Assembly: GCA_025655595.1 (NCBI GenBank)
Contig: JAHXIO010000002.1
Span: 1-64,000 of the forward strand
Direction of reading: 5' to 3'
Length of the DNA stretch: 64,000 nucleotides
From: Candidatus Thiodiazotropha sp. (ex Monitilora ramsayi)
Lineage (GTDB): Bacteria; Pseudomonadota; Gammaproteobacteria; Chromatiales; Chromatiaceae
Shown here one piece after another: positions 62,871 to 64,000 of this stretch. The notes under the pieces are model-generated. The model did no database searches and was not told the DNA's origin. It saw only the letters and a list, made by a program, of their open reading frames with translations. Position 1 is the first letter of the stretch. The number at the start of each line of letters is the position of its first letter. A program made the position numbers and the translations under genes.

Positions 62871-64000
62871 CCCGTCGTACCTGAACTCATCCGGCACCTC
62901 AAGATCCTCCGGCATCTCAGGCCTCTCCCCCCCCTCAGTACGATAGGCCTTGAGCTGAAAGACATAGGCCAGCAGTCTGGCAACCGCCAGATAGAGGCCT
63001 GCGGGGATAAAGGCATCCAGTTCCGTGTGGTAGTAGATGGCGCGGGCAAGCGGTGGAGACTCCACCATTGGCACGCCGGACTCCTTTGCCACCTGGCGAA
63101 TGTTCATCGCCACCAGGTCGGCACCCTTGGCCAGCAGCTTGGGTGCATGCATGTTTTCCGGATCGTATTTGAGGGCGACTGCATAGTGGGTCGGGTTGGT
63201 CACGATCACATCGGCCTTCGGTACCTCTTCCATCATGCGCCGCTGCGCCATCTCGCGCTGCAACTGGCGAATACGGCTCTTTACCTCGGGTTTGCCCTCA
63301 GTCTCCTTCATCTCGTCGCGCAACTCCTGGCGGGTCATCTTCAGCTGACGCTTGTGCTCCCACAACTGAAACGGCACATCGATGGCGGCGATAATGATCA
63401 GGGTCGAGGTCATCAAAATCACCGCCCAGCCGATCAGACCGTTGAGGCGGTCGATCGCCTGGGTCATATCCATGGCGTGCAGGGAGAGAAACTTCTCCAG
63501 GCTGGTATAGAGCAACAGAATGGTAATACCGCCGATGAGTAGGAACTTGGCCATCGCCTTGACCAACTCAATCAACCCTCGGGCGGAAAAGACCCGTTTA
63601 AGTCCCTTGATGGGGCTCAGCTTATCCAGCTTGGGTGTTAATGCTTCACCGCTGAAGGAAAAACCGCCCAAGGCAATGGAGCTGATGATTGCGGCGATGA
63701 TGACTGCCAGGAAAAAGGGAATCAGACTAAAAAATATCTGGCCAATTCCCTCTCCCAAATGGATCAGCATACTGTTAATGTCGAAGATCTCTTCCCGGGT
63801 CAGAACAAATCGCTGACTCATCATCTCAGACAGACTATTACCCAGGGGCCGGCTCATGACGACCAGGCTCACCACACCGATCATGGTCACCGCCATGGTA
63901 TTGAGCTCTCGTGAACGGGGAACCTGCCCCTTTCGCTTGGCATCCTCCAGCCGTTTCGCTGTCGGTTGTTCTGTTTTTTCCTGGCCGTCTTGGTTCTCAG
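62868..64000 (-). CDS. flhB: Flagellar type III export protein FlhB (5' end cut by window)
   Basis: FlhB controls substrate switching in the flagellar export apparatus. About 376 residues are visible; the frame runs off the right edge only a codon or two before the likely start (it begins ENQDGQEKTEQPTAKRLEDAK). Four membrane segments lie in the N-terminal half, and the self-cleavage site NPTH occurs in VIVTNPTHYAVALKYD. The C-terminal domain follows (PKLLAKGADLVAMNIR). The internal ATG at 63896 is not the start. The gene ends inside an A/T-rich repeat, which may have changed the last residues. Confidence 0.96.
   Translation of the reverse strand, partial: ENQDGQEKTEQPTAKRLEDAKRKGQVPRSRELNTMAVTMIGVVSLVVMSRPLGNSLSEMMSQRFVLTREEIFDINSMLIHLGEGIGQIFFSLIPFFLAVIIAAIISSIALGGFSFSGEALTPKLDKLSPIKGLKRVFSARGLIELVKAMAKFLLIGGITILLLYTSLEKFLSLHAMDMTQAIDRLNGLIGWAVILMTSTLIIIAAIDVPFQLWEHKRQLKMTRQELRDEMKETEGKPEVKSRIRQLQREMAQRRMMEEVPKADVIVTNPTHYAVALKYDPENMHAPKLLAKGADLVAMNIRQVAKESGVPMVESPPLARAIYYHTELDAFIPAGLYLAVARLLAYVFQLKAYRTEGGERPEMPEDLEVPDEFRYDG

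Overview
The window is gammaproteobacterial. The gene families and orders (mutS, xerD-dsbC, a Pseudomonas/Vibrio-type polar flagellar and chemotaxis operon with fliA-cheY-cheZ-cheA-cheB-motC-motD-parC-parP-cheW, YcgN, DUF3549, LbtU) fit a free-living or facultatively symbiotic Chromatiales/Sedimenticola-like bacterium. That placement is inferred from gene content; no rRNA or marker phylogeny is possible here. One tRNA gene (Ser, anticodon GGA) is present. I see no CRISPR array, prophage or intact insertion sequence. Several families of non-coding, palindromic dispersed repeats lie between genes.

Layout. 0-8.3 kb is housekeeping: the 3' part of mutS, dodecin, a PilZ protein, then a minus-strand block ogt-xerD-yajQ-dsbC-PP2C phosphatase-FHA, then ycgN and a DUF3549 gene. 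8.6-15.2 kb is an iron-acquisition block behind a Fur-box-like sequence: hemP, an LbtU-type outer-membrane porin, an imelysin, a di-haem oxidoreductase, a second imelysin and a DUF1513 protein. 15.5-21.2 kb joins a partner-switching signalling module (HDOD-SpoIIE phosphatase, RsbW-like ATPase, STAS protein with an intact phospho-acceptor serine) to an Mla/MCE-type lipid ABC transporter (permease, ATPase, MCE protein, lipoprotein) in one tightly packed run of genes. 21.3-24.2 kb holds two complementary bacterioferritin subunits, bfd behind a second Fur-like box, and icd.

24.6-45.5 kb is a catabolic region. It carries leucine/isovalerate degradation (isovaleryl-CoA dehydrogenase, thiolase, methylcrotonyl-CoA carboxylase beta, methylglutaconyl-CoA hydratase, HMG-CoA lyase, SDR, isochorismatase-like hydrolase), a fused isobutyryl-CoA mutase (IcmF), tyrosine degradation (HPPD, homogentisate dioxygenase, fumarylacetoacetase, maleylacetoacetate isomerase), leucine dehydrogenase and the branched-chain 2-oxoacid dehydrogenase E1alpha-E1beta-E2. 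The biotin-carboxylase subunit of methylcrotonyl-CoA carboxylase and an E3 are absent from the window. 45.5-48.4 kb has repeats, tRNA-Ser, a YbaK-like deacylase, a methyltransferase and mobB. 48.5-64 kb is the minus-strand flagellar/chemotaxis operon ending in flhF-flhA-flhB, with flhB cut by the window edge.

Most notable points: (1) the STAS/SpoIIE/RsbW module coupled to a lipid transporter; (2) a ~270-290 bp dispersed element whose nested stems differ between two copies by compensatory changes, indicating a structure under selection; (3) a bacterioferritin pair in which one subunit has lost all six ferroxidase ligands but kept the haem methionine and the other shows the reverse; (4) inverted, degenerate copies of the tRNA-Ser 3' end beside the tRNA gene; (5) a 57-codon gene in the chemotaxis operon.
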